A DNA stretch of 64,000 nucleotides from Anaerolineales bacterium (GTDB taxonomy: Bacteria; Chloroflexota; Anaerolineae; Anaerolineales; Villigracilaceae). How positions within the stretch are numbered: the first letter of the stretch is position 1; each line of letters starts with the position of its first letter. Below the pieces are notes generated by a model that was not told the DNA's origin, ran no database searches, and saw only the letters and a program-made list of their open reading frames with translations. A program made the translations under genes and the position numbers. The stretch covers positions 1 through 64,000 of the forward strand of contig JAFGCG010000028.1 of the NCBI GenBank assembly GCA_016932715.1. The letters run 5' to 3'. Positions 26,161-36,262 of this stretch are shown piece by piece.

Positions 26161-26399
26161 ATATCATTTGATCTGTTCAGACCTACAACAACGCGATGAT
26201 GTAACGGTTGACCAACCTGACAAATGAAAACCGCCGGGCAGACAACAGCTCAGCAGGGTACTCCGCTCGAAGTCCCTTTAATTTCTCAAGCAGCTCAACA
26301 ATATCCTGATTGTGGTCAAGGCGGTACATTATCCCAGTTCCCAGGTGCACGTGAATTTGTTACACATTCAAGACGAGATTGGGAATGGGAGGTTACAAG
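26161..26399. other. Gap without a supported gene
   Basis: An open frame on the plus strand from 26224 has protein-like composition in its first 60 codons (for example QQYPDCGQGGTLSQFPGA) but no ribosome binding site. It runs into the antisense of the next gene, so it is not called. It may be a decayed gene end. Confidence 0.35.
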
Positions 26400-26430
26400 A
26401 AAAATCCGTCCGGCTAAGCGACCGGACGGA
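26400..26430 (-). terminator. Terminator of the KAS III-like gene
   Basis: Nine-bp stem TCCGTCCGG / CCGGACGGA (26405-26413, 26422-26430). On the minus strand TTTTT follows. Confidence 0.8.
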
Positions 26431-26500
26431 AGAAACAAATCAATATGGAAACTCGTGCCGCTGTCCACCTTCGGCTTTCCAGGGCGGCCGCGGAATAGTG

Positions 26501-27754
26501 TTAGCCTCCAAGTTCCACTGCCAATGCGTCGTAGTACGTGCCTGCACCAAAGCCATCGATCAGGATGTGATCGAACGGCTTCATGTTTGGCAGTTCGCGC
26601 AGGAACGCGATCATGTTCGAAGCTGCGCTGACGTTCCCAAACTCGCTCAAGAGCCACGGCATTTGTACAGGGACCCCTTCATTCAGCAAATGCTTTTCCT
26701 TGAGTCTATTGATCTTATAATTGGCGTGATGGACAATCGTAACAGCCCATGACTTGCCAGCCATTCCCAATTCATCCAGCCTGGCTTGATAGGCAGCATA
26801 AACCTCACGTACCACCTGCACACCCGTGCGCACGAACAATTTGACCATGCCCATGGGACCCGCCATTGCAATCGATGAACCGTCCTGCGGCTCGTGCATC
26901 AAACCCGCGACGCGGATGTTGTGCTCGAACGGTTCGGTCACATCGACGTTGCTGCCGCCATCCATCTTCTGCTTCGAATGGGGGTAATACATTTGCACCT
27001 GCAGCACACCATCATCATCGAACACTTCGCGTGATCTGCCAGCCAGGAATTTCATGGTCTTGCCGGGAATCACGCCCACGACCCCCGCGGCGTTGCCAAA
27101 CAACTGCAAAGCGTTCGCATCATGCGATGAAACGATAAAGCGGCTCAGCCCTTCAATGCCGCCCACCAGCACCTTCTTTCCATATAGTGATTCGGCAATA
27201 TTATGGTCGAGGTGCTCATTCTCCGGCAATTCCGGGTTCAACGCGAGGTGCAGGCTGCTCGTGGAGCCGTCACAAGCTTTATGAATGGATACTTTCAATG
27301 CCCCTTCAGGAATGCCTGCCGCGCTCGTGATTCTATTCAGATAATCCTCAGAAACAGGAGCACTCATACCGATCAGCACAGCTTCCACTTCCGAGGGCTG
27401 CCAGTTACAAGCTTTGATCGCCTCCCGCAGGAAGCGCGTCCCAATTTCGATCTCGAGCTGGGTATGCTGCTCACGAGTCAGGTTTAACGGGAGATGGTGC
27501 CGGCTGCGAAAACCCAGCTCGGACAGATTCAGCCGTTCGTTCGCGGGAATCGGGCGTCCAAGACGCTGCTCCAGGAACTCGGGCAGGGAGTCATTGTCGT
27601 AACTCTGACCCCAGGTACCATAAACGCCTGCAATACCCACGGCGGGATTGCTGACACACTCGATCCCAAAAGGAATGCTCTGTCCAACATTGACCATGCC
27701 CTTTTCGACGTTGGGACGGTCAAAAAAAGATACTCTTGTATTCTCAGCTGTCAT
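26501..27754 (-). CDS. 3-oxoacyl-ACP synthase III (FabH)-like thiolase-fold enzyme
   Basis: A 417-residue thiolase-fold protein with the KAS III triad: cysteine in SIHKACDGSTSSLHLAL, histidine in TIVHHANYKINR and asparagine in SEFGNVSAASN. It is about 90 residues longer than housekeeping FabH. It is monocistronic and far from fabD, so a specialised condensation (secondary lipid, branched starter or polyketide-like) is possible. AAGGAG precedes ATG 27754; a minus-strand TATAAT (plus 27838-27843) is a candidate -10 element. Confidence 0.82.
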   Translation of the reverse strand: MTAENTRVSFFDRPNVEKGMVNVGQSIPFGIECVSNPAVGIAGVYGTWGQSYDNDSLPEFLEQRLGRPIPANERLNLSELGFRSRHHLPLNLTREQHTQLEIEIGTRFLREAIKACNWQPSEVEAVLIGMSAPVSEDYLNRITSAAGIPEGALKVSIHKACDGSTSSLHLALNPELPENEHLDHNIAESLYGKKVLVGGIEGLSRFIVSSHDANALQLFGNAAGVVGVIPGKTMKFLAGRSREVFDDDGVLQVQMYYPHSKQKMDGGSNVDVTEPFEHNIRVAGLMHEPQDGSSIAMAGPMGMVKLFVRTGVQVVREVYAAYQARLDELGMAGKSWAVTIVHHANYKINRLKEKHLLNEGVPVQMPWLLSEFGNVSAASNMIAFLRELPNMKPFDHILIDGFGAGTYYDALAVELGG

Positions 27755-28113
27755 TTAATTACTCCTTAGTGCCTATCATCGAAACCCCATTGTGTATGGA
27801 AAGTTTCGCTTCTTTTCGGAATTAGGGCGGCGGCAGGATTATAACTGCCATCATCGTATCCCTTTATGAGAATTCGCTTAGGCAACATCGAGAAAATAGA
27901 AACCGGTTTTCGAGATGCCCAGGATCCAAAGCAAGTGTCTCATTTCAAGGGTGTGTGAAATGTATCACTCCAAGACCTCCAATTTCTCTCAATATGAACT
28001 CCTTTCATTACTATTACGTCATTGCCCCGCCAAAGTTGGACAACGGGAACCGCCCATATCGTCTATAAGTTTTTCTTTCAAGTAATATGTCCTTACAGAT
28101 GAGAAGGTGTATA
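27755..28113. other. Gap between divergent genes
   Basis: Apart from the putative -10 element of the KAS III-like gene, nothing recognisable is seen. The region is more A/T-rich than its neighbours and borders decayed signalling genes. Confidence 0.4.
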
Positions 28114-28407
28114 ATGAAAGACGAGGTTACAACCTTCCACATCGAAGAAAATAAGGAAGTAACCATCTACAAACAAATGGCTTCTACAAGCAAAAAACAA
28201 CTTGCACAATCGCCAAAACCCCACTACAAATCACGAAAAACGAATAAAGTAAATTCTCACCCCCTGCTGAACGACGAGCTAACGGTCGTGGGTATTGGCG
28301 CCTCCGCTGCCGAAGAACTGGAAACGAGTCAGGAAGAACGGCAGACCGTGAACAAGGAAAGGAAGAGCAAGCTGGAGGAGATCACGCGCGCCCACCGGGA
28401 ACTCTAA
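28114..28407 (+). pseudogene. Remnant of a CheB/CheR-type hybrid signalling protein with large internal deletion
   Basis: A short frame of 97 codons. Residues ELTVVGIGASAAEELE look like the CheB methylesterase start (VVGIGASAGG), joined directly to ETSQEERQTVNKERKSKLEE, the coiled coil that in CheB-CheR-PAS hybrids follows the CheR domain (EELxTxNEELQTVNEEL). The whole methylesterase/methyltransferase middle, normally hundreds of residues, is missing. After the TAA the same frame continues as EHVRERTRVG, so the stop lies inside the old frame. Confidence 0.6.
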
Positions 28408-28433
28408 GAACACGTCCGGGAGCGGACGCGCGT

Positions 28434-28532
28434 GGGCATCTGGTCAAAGATCATGCCGAGGGGATTCTAGCAGGAGTTCGGCGTGTCCTGGAGGGAGAAA
28501 TTTATGTGAACGATGAATTAAGGAATGTATGA
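28434..28532 (+). pseudogene. Fragment of a response regulator C-terminal half
   Basis: Thirty-two codons without a start: GHLVKDHAEGILAGVRRVLE followed by GEIYVNDELRNV. They align with ARGYLIKDDPRGILTGIQHI and LEGEIYVSEELRDLG in the intact regulator encoded just downstream. This is the tail of a second, largely deleted copy. Confidence 0.65.
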
Positions 28533-28563
28533 TGAAAACTTTTACACAACTGGTGATTAACGC

Positions 28564-28995
28564 ATGAGCGTATATTCCATTCTCCTCGTGGAGGACCACG
28601 CGGGCTTCGCGAAGGCTTTGCTCACCATGCTGGGCCAAAATCAAAATCTGCAGGTGGTGGCTGTTGCCCGGGATGCCGAGGAGGCTTTCGAAAAACTACG
28701 AACGCTGAACGTCGATCTGGCACTGGTGGATTTTTCCCTGCCGGATATGACCGGCGTTGAACTTCTGGAGAAGCTGCGCGATTCTTACCCCGACCTGCGC
28801 TGCGCGATCCTCTCGGGCCATCTCCTGCCTCAGCACGCCCGCCGCGCCATCGCCATAGGCGCGCGCGGTTATTTGATCAAGGATGATCCTCGCGGCATCC
28901 TGACGGGCATTCAGCACATTTTGGAAGGGGAAATTTATGTGAGCGAAGAACTGCGCGATTTGGGACTGTCTGACCTGCGTAGTGATCTTCCCTGA
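28564..28995 (+). CDS. Single-domain response regulator
   Basis: A 143-residue receiver domain: acidic pair in LLVEDHAGF, phosphoacceptor aspartate in LALVDFSLPD, conserved lysine in GYLIKDD. It ends shortly after the segment that normally leads into a LuxR-type HTH, so no DNA-binding output is present; it may be a truncated NarL/FixJ regulator or a stand-alone phosphorelay protein. No histidine kinase gene is adjacent. Confidence 0.75.
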   Translation: MSVYSILLVEDHAGFAKALLTMLGQNQNLQVVAVARDAEEAFEKLRTLNVDLALVDFSLPDMTGVELLEKLRDSYPDLRCAILSGHLLPQHARRAIAIGARGYLIKDDPRGILTGIQHILEGEIYVSEELRDLGLSDLRSDLP

Positions 28996-29063
28996 GTTCA
29001 GCCTGCGCAGAGCCACAGGACGCTGTCAACGGCACTTCGCTTGCGCAGCCTCAGCGAGATCGG

Positions 29064-29753
29064 TCAACTTGCAAACGTAGGCGGGCGGGGCGTGATCAGC
29101 CCCATTTCGCGCGCCTTCTCCACGGCAGCGGTACGCGAATGGACTCCCAGTCTCAGATACAGGCTGGAGAGCAGATTCCGCACCGTCGAATTGGAAATCG
29201 TCATCATCTGCGCGAGGTCCGCCGTGCTGGCATCCGGATAGGCCGCGCACAGCGATATCACTTCCATTTGACGAGGGGTGAGCAAGTCACCGTTTGCCAT
29301 GTTCTCAGCCTGCAAATAGAGTCCGTGCGCCTTCTTACTAAAAAAGATCCCGCCGCGTGCGACTGACAAAACGATATTTCCAAGTTCCTTGAACGCCGCC
29401 TGATCGTCTTTCAGAATGTATCCACTCGCGCCCACTTCGATCAGCGAACGCATCAGACCGGGCTCGGAATACATCGAAATGATCAGCACGGAAAGATTGG
29501 AATATTTTTGCAGCAGTTTCGGGATGGCATGCAGGATGGGGAAAGGGTTGGGGTTGTCTGGCGAGGTGCGGACGCTGAGATCCAGCAGAAGGACATCGAC
29601 ACGATGTTTGGCTAAGAGTGGCTCCAGTTCCTCACCTACTGTCGCTGTTGCAACAACTTCAATTTCAGGAGTACTGCTCAGACGGTAAATAAATCCGTCA
29701 ATGATACTCGGGTGATCATCGAGGATCGCAACGCGAACTTTTTCTGCTGGCAT
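29064..29753 (-). CDS. NarL/FixJ family response regulator
   Basis: A 229-residue regulator: receiver domain with acidic pair in AILDDHPS, phosphoacceptor in VLLLDLSVR and lysine in GYILKDD, then a LuxR-type HTH (DLLTPRQMEVISLCA ... ISNSTVRNLLSSLYLRLGV). The recognition segment is slightly unusual (TVRNLL rather than TVKxHL). GGAG lies six bases before ATG. Its kinase is not in the window. Confidence 0.88.
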   Translation of the reverse strand: MPAEKVRVAILDDHPSIIDGFIYRLSSTPEIEVVATATVGEELEPLLAKHRVDVLLLDLSVRTSPDNPNPFPILHAIPKLLQKYSNLSVLIISMYSEPGLMRSLIEVGASGYILKDDQAAFKELGNIVLSVARGGIFFSKKAHGLYLQAENMANGDLLTPRQMEVISLCAAYPDASTADLAQMMTISNSTVRNLLSSLYLRLGVHSRTAAVEKAREMGLITPRPPTFAS

Positions 29754-30047
29754 GGTTTCTCCGTCAATGAGTCTGGATAGGATGGCAAAAGAGCAGAATT
29801 ATGAACTGGCAAGGTATCTCCAAAATTCAGTACAAACGTCTAGATCAAAACAGTACATGTCTATTGAACCATACTTCATTCTATTTTACAATGCCTTTAA
29901 TAAAATCATCCAATGTTGCGGATGAGGAGGCGCACAAATTGGCAGGTAAACGCGAATTTGGTTTACCTCCCCAGTCTTTGTATCTTCCGAAGCGGTCACA
30001 AAGCAAAGTGTAAGTTCAATATCGCAATTACTGTTTGGAGGCTTACC
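29754..30047. other. Intergenic region upstream of spoVS
   Basis: No gene is seen. Weak promoter-like sequence (TTTTACAAT at about 29883-29891) may serve spoVS; GGAGG lies eight bases before its ATG. Confidence 0.35.
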
Positions 30048-30311
30048 ATGGATATGATCAAAGTTTCTGCAACTTCGCGTACATCCGCCGTTGCCGGCGC
30101 AATTGCAGGTGTAGTCCGTGAACATCGTCGCGCGGAAGTGCAAGCCATCGGCGCGGGAGCAGTCAATCAGGCTGTCAAGGCGCTTGTCCTGGCAACCGGG
30201 TATCTGAAGAGCGATGGCATCAACGTGATTTGTGTGCCGGAATTCGCAGATGTGACGATCGAAGACAAGGTTAGAACTGCCATCAAACTTGTCGTTGAGC
30301 CCCAGGCTTAA
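30048..30311 (+). CDS. spoVS: Stage V sporulation protein S homologue
   Basis: An 87-residue protein matching SpoVS throughout: IKVSATSRTSAVAGAIAGVV, AEVQAIGAGAVNQAVKAL and the C-terminal RTAIKLVVEP. SpoVS is a small Alba-like nucleic-acid-binding protein that influences late sporulation in Bacillus, but is widespread in non-sporulating bacteria. ATG 30048 with GGAGG upstream is chosen over a longer frame. Confidence 0.93.
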   Translation: MDMIKVSATSRTSAVAGAIAGVVREHRRAEVQAIGAGAVNQAVKALVLATGYLKSDGINVICVPEFADVTIEDKVRTAIKLVVEPQA

Positions 30312-30444
30312 TGGTTTATTTTCAGCCAGACCAGCTCAAGTTTCCTCACATTAGTTGAACTGGGTGGTGCAAAACCGTTCAACGCGGAGACCATGAACAA
30401 AGTTTTTTGCGCGAGCTTTTTATAGTTTCATGGGTTTCGTAAAT

Positions 30445-30482
30445 AACCAAAAAGGACTCTGTCGCGGGAGTCTTTTTTGGTT
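30445..30482. terminator. Bidirectional terminator ending spoVS and the arginine operon
   Basis: AACCAAAAAGGACTC (30445-30459) pairs with GAGTCTTTTTTGGTT (30468-30482) apart from one G-T wobble. It lies between convergent spoVS and lysK, ending the long minus-strand biosynthetic transcript. Confidence 0.85.
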
Positions 30483-30491
30483 AAATCTCAT

Positions 30492-31586
30492 TTACTTGAT
30501 CAGTGTCTTTAAGACATTGCACAAGACCTGCACCGATTTTTCATATTCGTCAAGCCGGATATGTTCATTGGGCGTATGATCAAGACTCGAATCTCCGGGT
30601 CCATACACCACGGCCGGACATCCCCACAGGGGCGCGACGATATTGACGTCGGCGGTGCCCGTTTTATAGACGAAGCGCGGCTCACCGCCCTGCGACCTGA
30701 TCCCGCTCAAGAAAGCGCGTACCAGCGGGTTGTTTTTCCCGCCCGCCCAGGTCGGGATGGCAAAGCCAACGGGTTCAACCAAGACCCTCAGGGTCTCTGC
30801 CTCCTTCATTTCACTTTGGAGATTCTCCGCGAAGACCCTTAGGGTTTCTTCTTGCAATTTCTCATACCAATCATCCGGTGATATCTCTGGAGGTAGCCGT
30901 ACACCGATATTCAGCCGTGCCCACTGCTCGAAGCCGTCCTGACCGGAATCCATGCCGCGCAGCGTGGGAATGAGTTTGTCGAAAGCGCGTTGCTTTTCTG
31001 CATTGAATGCATCCACAGACGACTTGACAGCCAGCCACACATCAACAGCCGCTTCGCAGGCGGTCTGTTCCCCGCTCGCAGAATGAACCTGACCACGCCG
31101 GACCGTAATATTTGCCCAGGCGCTGCCCTTGTACCCCAGCGCGACACGATCCCAGTTATTAGGTTCGCCAATGATCGCATAATCCGGCTTGTACTTCGTT
31201 GCGACGTAGCGCGCGCCATCCGAATCGCGCTCCTCTTCCACCGCGCCGATCACAATGAATTGCCATCCGGTCACCGCGCCGAACTGCGCGATTGCGTCGG
31301 TGAAACAAGCCAACGGACCCTTGGCATCGACGGAGCCGCGTCCATAAAGCAAGCCGCTCACTTGCTGAACTTCGATCCCCCCCGGAACCGTATCGATGTG
31401 CCCCAGCAGAAGCACCTGCTTCGATCCGCTTCCCATTACACCGACCGCGTTGCCTGCTTCGTCAACAAAAGTCTCATCGTAACCAAGCGACTGCATGCGC
31501 CTCGTCAGCCATTCCACGGCGCGGCGCTCCTGCCCCGAGGGGCTATATTGTGAGACCAGGCCGATCAGGGTTTCGAAGTCACTCAT
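30492..31586 (-). CDS. lysK: [LysW]-lysine / [LysW]-ornithine hydrolase
   Basis: A 364-residue M20-type metallohydrolase that releases lysine or ornithine from the LysW carrier. Metal ligands are in LLLGHIDTVPG, GRGSVDAKGPL, GAVEEERDSDG and the C-terminal SSLDHTPNEHI. It is the last gene of the arginine operon and overlaps lysJ by 8 bases. Two palindromes embedded in frame (30782-30796 and 30832-30847) encode a repeated ETLRV segment (EETLRVFAENLQ, EAETLRVLVEP), an apparent insertion of repeat DNA. LysK serves both lysine and arginine pathways in organisms with one copy. Confidence 0.9.
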   Translation of the reverse strand: MSDFETLIGLVSQYSPSGQERRAVEWLTRRMQSLGYDETFVDEAGNAVGVMGSGSKQVLLLGHIDTVPGGIEVQQVSGLLYGRGSVDAKGPLACFTDAIAQFGAVTGWQFIVIGAVEEERDSDGARYVATKYKPDYAIIGEPNNWDRVALGYKGSAWANITVRRGQVHSASGEQTACEAAVDVWLAVKSSVDAFNAEKQRAFDKLIPTLRGMDSGQDGFEQWARLNIGVRLPPEISPDDWYEKLQEETLRVFAENLQSEMKEAETLRVLVEPVGFAIPTWAGGKNNPLVRAFLSGIRSQGGEPRFVYKTGTADVNIVAPLWGCPAVVYGPGDSSLDHTPNEHIRLDEYEKSVQVLCNVLKTLIK

Positions 31587-32748
31587 CCGGTTGTTCGCTC
31601 GCCAACACTTCCGTCAATGCCTCCACCACACGATCGATCTGCTCGTAGGTGATCACCAGCGGCGGCAGCAAACGGATCACACTCATACCTGCATTCAAAG
31701 CAATGATCCGCCTCTCCTGAAGCGCTTTAAGATAGGGAGCGACCTTCTGCTTCATCTCGATGCCGATCATCAGACCGATACCGCGTACTTCCCGAATGTC
31801 TGGAGAATTGATTTCCTGCAATTTCTCCATCAAATACTTACCCTTCGCCGCAGCCTGACCCGGTAAGTCTTCCTCTTCCATGACGGTCAGCGCAGCGAGG
31901 GCTGCTGCGCACGCCAGCGGATTCCCGCCAAACGTCGAGCCATGCACGCCGGGGGTCAGATTCTTCACATTCCTGCCGATCAGCAACGCACCCATCGGCA
32001 AGCCGCCTGCCAGTGATTTTGCACAGGTCAGCAGATCAGGCGTGACTCCGTAATGCTGGATCGCAAACATCTTGCCGGTGCGCCCAAATCCGGTTTGGAT
32101 TTCATCCACGATCAACAAGGCGCCGCGCTCATCACAGATCCGCCGTGCCGCCTCGATGTATTCCGCAGTCGCAGCATACACACCGCCCTCGCCCTGGACA
32201 ACTTCCAGGATCACGGCTGCTGTTTCATCGGTGACAGCCTTCTCCAGCGCTTCGATGTTGTTGTACGCCACGTGGCAAAAACCCGGGACGAGCGGTTCGA
32301 AACCATCGCGATATTTTTTGTTGAACGTCGCAGATAGTGAGCCGTAGGTTCTGCCATGGAAGGCGCGCATCGCCGCAACGATGTTCTTCCGGCCCGTGGA
32401 AATGCGCGCAAATTTGAACGAGGCTTCCACCGCCTCGGTCCCTGAGTTGCAAAAGAAGACCCGATCCAGGCCGGGAACCAGATTGCAGATCTTTTCCATC
32501 AAGGCTGCGCGCTGGTCGTTGGGGAAGCTTTCGAATAGCGTGATCAGCGTGGAAGCCTGCCTGTAGATCGCCTCCGCGATCTTCGGGTGCGCGTGACCGA
32601 GGTTGGCAACCCCATGCCCTGATTCACAATCGATGTACTCATTGCCATCTGCATCGAACAGGGACGCCCCTTGTCCGCGCACGATGGTCAACGTTTTTTT
32701 GGCATACACGCCGGATGTATATTTGTTTTCAGTTTCGACGATGTTCAT
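31579..32748 (-). CDS. lysJ: [LysW]-aminoadipate / glutamate semialdehyde transaminase
   Basis: A 389-residue class III aminotransferase (ArgD/LysJ type) that converts the carrier-bound semialdehyde to LysW-lysine or LysW-ornithine with glutamate as donor. [15 protein letters not shown], the aspartate of [15 protein letters not shown] and the PLP lysine in [13 protein letters not shown] are intact. ATG 32748 with AAAGGAG upstream is preferred to a longer frame running into repeat DNA. It lies between carB and lysK. Confidence 0.92.
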   Translation of the reverse strand: MNIVETENKYTSGVYAKKTLTIVRGQGASLFDADGNEYIDCESGHGVANLGHAHPKIAEAIYRQASTLITLFESFPNDQRAALMEKICNLVPGLDRVFFCNSGTEAVEASFKFARISTGRKNIVAAMRAFHGRTYGSLSATFNKKYRDGFEPLVPGFCHVAYNNIEALEKAVTDETAAVILEVVQGEGGVYAATAEYIEAARRICDERGALLIVDEIQTGFGRTGKMFAIQHYGVTPDLLTCAKSLAGGLPMGALLIGRNVKNLTPGVHGSTFGGNPLACAAALAALTVMEEEDLPGQAAAKGKYLMEKLQEINSPDIREVRGIGLMIGIEMKQKVAPYLKALQERRIIALNAGMSVIRLLPPLVITYEQIDRVVEALTEVLASEQPDE

Positions 32749-32761
32749 GGTTTCTCCTTTT

Positions 32762-32858
32762 TTCACCACAAAAGCTTGCACTGAGCGTGTCGAAGTGACA
32801 TGAAGTCTCACAAAGGAGAATTAGCACCTTCGTGTCCCTTCGTGCCCTTCGTGGTGAA
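32762..32858. repeat. Inverted-repeat element at the carB 3' end
   Basis: Ends TTCACCAC (32762-32769) and GTGGTGAA (32851-32858). The interior has direct CTTCGTG copies. It supplies the carB stop codon and its tail [16 protein letters not shown]. Same family as the element at 50400-50549. Confidence 0.6.
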
Positions 32859-35800
32859 TGATTTTCCAAAATGACTCTGCAAACTTCGATAGTGCAGTTC
32901 CTTCTTCTTCAATGCCTGGATCGCAGATACTGCAGCCGCCGCGGCCGAGAGCGTGGTCAACAATGGGACATTCATCGCGATGGCTGCCGAGCGGATTTCG
33001 ACTCCGTCGCTGTGTGCGTTCGGGCCGAGGGGTGTATTGAGGACCAGCTGCACTTGCCCATTCCGGATCAGATCCACGGTGTGTGGCGACCCGTCCGCGA
33101 ACTTGTTGATGGTCTCCACAGGCAACCCCACCTTGCAAAAAAACTCCGAGGTCCCCGGTGTGGCATATAACTTGAAGCCCATGCGGTGCATGTCACGCGC
33201 GAACTTCAATCCCGCGCTCTTGTCGTAGTCGTTGACCGTGATCAGCACTCCCCCGCTTTCCGGCAATGCCATCCCGGCCGCGGTCTGCGACTTGGCAAAG
33301 GCGTGCCCGAAGTGCGAGGCATGTCCCATCACTTCGCCGGTGGAGCGCATCTCCGGTCCGAGCAAAATGCTGGAACCTGGCAGTTTCTTGAACGGGAACA
33401 CCGCTTCCTTGACGAAGAACCCGTCGACGCGCGGCTCGCTGAGGACGCCTAACTCCCTGAGTGTTTTCCCAGCCATGACCTGTGCGGCGATGTACGCCAT
33501 GTTCAAGCCCGTCGCTTTGCTGGCATAGGGAACGGTTCGTGAAGCGCGCGGGTTGACTTCCAAAACGCACACTACTTCATCCTTGAGGGCAAACTGCACG
33601 TTCATTAGTCCGCGCACGCCGAGCGCCAGCCCCAGATGCTCGGTGTATTCACGCATGATGCCCTGATGGTAGGCACTGACCTTGTACGGTGGCAGGACAC
33701 ATGCTGCGTCGCCTGAATGAACGCCCGCTTCTTCGATGTGCTGCATCACCGCCCCAATGACTACACGCTCTCCATCTGCCAGTGCATCCACGTCGACTTC
33801 GAAGGCATCTTCCATAAACTTATCGATCAGAATCGGTTGACCGGGAGCTGCCTCGATCGCCTTTTGGATGAATCCCGCCAAATGGGACTCAGACTCCACT
33901 AAAGCCATCGCCCGCCCCCCCAGCACAAAGGATGGGCGAACCAACACAGGGTAACCGATCTGCTCGGCAACTGCGCGGGCTTCCTCGAGCGAACGCGCGA
34001 TCCCGTTTTCAGGCTGAGGGATGTCCAGCTCCTTGAGCAGCCTGGCAAACTCCTCACGATCCTCCGAAAGCTGGATGGCGTGCGGCGAGGTGCCCAAAAT
34101 TTTCACGCCCGCGGCTTCGAGCCCAGCCGACAGGTTCAACGGTGTCTGCCCGCCGAACTGCACAATTACACCGACAGGCTGCTCACGCTCGATCACGTTC
34201 AGCACGTGTTCCAGCGTCAGCGGCTCGAAGTATAAGCGGTCGGCGGTGTCGTAATCGGTCGAGACCGTCTCCGGGTTGCAGTTGTACATGATGGTCTCGT
34301 AGCCCATCTTCGACAGCGCGAACGCCGCCTGGCAGCAGCAATAATCAAACTCGATCCCCTGCCCGATGCGGTTGGGACCACCGCCGAGGATCAGGATCTT
34401 TGGTCGATCCGTCGGGCGTGATTCGTCTTCCATTTCATAGGCACTGTACAGGTATGGCGTCTGCGCTTCGAATTCCGCCGCGCAGGTATCCACGCGCTGG
34501 AAGGTGGGCAAGATGCCAAGTCGTTTGCGTAACTCGCGCATGCTCTTTTCAGGTGAGAGGAAAGAGGAAAGAAGGCGAGCGACATGCGAGTCTGCAAATC
34601 CCATTTGCTTGGCTTCACGCAACAACGCTTTTAACTCTTCATTCTGCATTCTGCGTTCTGCGTTCTGCATTCTGCGTTCTGCATTCTGCACTCTGCGTTC
34701 TACATTCTGCATTTCCTGCATCTGCGCCAGGAACCAGAGATCATAGCCCGTGACGTTGGAGATTTCCTCGAGTGGAGTCCCCTGCCGGATGAGGCGATAG
34801 ACACGAAAGAGACGGTCGGCAGCGGGAACCTTCAGCTCGGATAACGTTTCTTGCGCGGCGACCAGCTTGCGGCTGGGTCCCGAACCGTCAAGAGCATCCA
34901 CTCCAATCTCAAGCGATTGGATTGCCTTGTTCAAGGCTTCCGGGAACGTGCGCCCCAATGCCATCACTTCGCCCACGGACTTCATCTGCGGACCGAGAGT
35001 CGGATCCACGCCCGGAAATTTCTCGAACGCCCAGCGCGGGATTTTCACAACGACGTAATCGAGCGAGGGCTCGAAGGCCGCTTTGGTCTGCTTCGTGATG
35101 TCATTCGTAATTTCATCAAGGGTATAACCAGCGGCAACCAAGGCCGCGAGCTTGGCAATCGGAAAACCCGTGGCTTTCGACGCCAGCGCCGACGAACGAC
35201 TCACGCGCGGATTCATTTCAATGACAACCACGCGTCCCGTCTCCGGGTCCACCGCGAACTGCACATTCGAGCCACCCGTCTCCACACCCACCGCGGAAAG
35301 GACACGATGCGCGAGGTCGCGCAGGATCTGGTATTCGCGGTCGGTGAGAGTTTGCGCGGGCGCGACCGTGATACTGTCACCCGTATGGATCCCCATCGGG
35401 TCAAGGTTCTCGATGGAACAGACAACGACAAAGTTATCCGCTTTGTCGCGCATCACTTCGAGTTCGTACTCCTTCCAACCCAGAACCGATTCTTCCAGCC
35501 AGGCCTGCCCGATCGGCGATTCGGCAATCGCCTTGTGGATCGCGCCGGGGAGTTCCGCCGGCTCATAGACCCACGAGGCGCCCGCGCCGCCCATCGCGAA
35601 CGAAGCGCGCACAAGCACCGGATAGCCTGTCTCCTCGACGAGCTTTTCCGCCTCCTGCAAGGAGTACGCCGCGCCGCCGCGCGGGACGGAGATGCCTGCA
35701 TTTTGCATGGTCTCGCGAAACAGCATTCGATCTTCAGCGGCTTTGATGGCAGTCAGCTTCGCGCCGATGAGCTGGACGCCATACTTTTCAAGCACGCCGT

Positions 35801-36110
35801 TTTCACTGAGCACCAGGGCGAGATTCAAACCAGTCTGCCCGCCGACCGTTGGCAGCATCGCATCAGGTTTCTCGTACGCGATGATGGCTTCCAGCGCTTC
35901 AGGCGTGAGCGGCTCGATGTAGGTCGCGTCGGCAAGTTCGGGATCGGTCATGATCGTGGCAGGGTTGGAATTGATCAACACCACGCGATAACCTTCGGCG
36001 CGCAATGCCTTAACCGCCTGCGTGCCGGAATAATCGAACTCGGCAGCCTGACCGATGACGATGGCTCCGGAGCCAGGAACAAGAATGGTATGGATATCAG
36101 TTCGTTTCAT
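32808..36110 (-). CDS. carB: Carbamoyl-phosphate synthase large subunit
   Basis: An 1100-residue enzyme making carbamoyl phosphate for arginine and pyrimidines. It has two ATP-grasp halves ([15 protein letters not shown] and [15 protein letters not shown] mark each start) and a C-terminal MGS-like regulatory domain. Two features are foreign: a seven-residue repeat [19 protein letters not shown] (after [10 protein letters not shown], about residues 466-490), encoded by ten 7-base units at 34640-34709, and a tail [13 protein letters not shown] from an inverted-repeat element. The insert falls in the linker region between the halves, so activity may be unaffected. It is separated from carA by a four-helix-protein gene. 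Confidence 0.95.
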   Translation of the reverse strand: MKRTDIHTILVPGSGAIVIGQAAEFDYSGTQAVKALRAEGYRVVLINSNPATIMTDPELADATYIEPLTPEALEAIIAYEKPDAMLPTVGGQTGLNLALVLSENGVLEKYGVQLIGAKLTAIKAAEDRMLFRETMQNAGISVPRGGAAYSLQEAEKLVEETGYPVLVRASFAMGGAGASWVYEPAELPGAIHKAIAESPIGQAWLEESVLGWKEYELEVMRDKADNFVVVCSIENLDPMGIHTGDSITVAPAQTLTDREYQILRDLAHRVLSAVGVETGGSNVQFAVDPETGRVVVIEMNPRVSRSSALASKATGFPIAKLAALVAAGYTLDEITNDITKQTKAAFEPSLDYVVVKIPRWAFEKFPGVDPTLGPQMKSVGEVMALGRTFPEALNKAIQSLEIGVDALDGSGPSRKLVAAQETLSELKVPAADRLFRVYRLIRQGTPLEEISNVTGYDLWFLAQMQEMQNVERRVQNAERRMQNAERRMQNEELKALLREAKQMGFADSHVARLLSSFLSPEKSMRELRKRLGILPTFQRVDTCAAEFEAQTPYLYSAYEMEDESRPTDRPKILILGGGPNRIGQGIEFDYCCCQAAFALSKMGYETIMYNCNPETVSTDYDTADRLYFEPLTLEHVLNVIEREQPVGVIVQFGGQTPLNLSAGLEAAGVKILGTSPHAIQLSEDREEFARLLKELDIPQPENGIARSLEEARAVAEQIGYPVLVRPSFVLGGRAMALVESESHLAGFIQKAIEAAPGQPILIDKFMEDAFEVDVDALADGERVVIGAVMQHIEEAGVHSGDAACVLPPYKVSAYHQGIMREYTEHLGLALGVRGLMNVQFALKDEVVCVLEVNPRASRTVPYASKATGLNMAYIAAQVMAGKTLRELGVLSEPRVDGFFVKEAVFPFKKLPGSSILLGPEMRSTGEVMGHASHFGHAFAKSQTAAGMALPESGGVLITVNDYDKSAGLKFARDMHRMGFKLYATPGTSEFFCKVGLPVETINKFADGSPHTVDLIRNGQVQLVLNTPLGPNAHSDGVEIRSAAIAMNVPLLTTLSAAAAAVSAIQALKKKELHYRSLQSHFGKSFTTKGTKGHEGANSPL
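34640..34709. repeat. Ten-unit heptanucleotide tandem repeat inside carB
   Basis: Consensus CATTCTG or CGTTCTG per unit, ten units, all within carB. Three units equal seven codons, giving the MQNAERR heptad. Gain or loss of one or two units would shift the carB frame. Confidence 0.85.
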
Positions 36111-36262
36111 AAATAAATGAAGAAGTCAGAATGAGGAACGCAGAATTAGCAAACACAGAAATTGAAAATCCTTTTATGCGTCGAGAAAAGTTCATTTCCA
36201 GTCGCTCTCAAATTCATCATTCTGCATTCATTATTCATCATTCTGCATTCATTATTCATCAT
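36111..36262. repeat. Spacer with heptanucleotide repeats downstream of the four-helix gene
   Basis: From 36212 to 36262, seven-base units ATTCATC, ATTCTGC, ATTCATT alternate, making two 21-base blocks plus a partial one. Bases 36122-36150 hold a related AGAATGAGGAACGCAGAAT copy in the opposite orientation. Confidence 0.7.

Noticed and set aside
26224-26631. Plus-strand open frame after secF
   Set aside because: Protein-like at first, but no ribosome binding site; its second half is antisense to the KAS III-like gene and its terminator.
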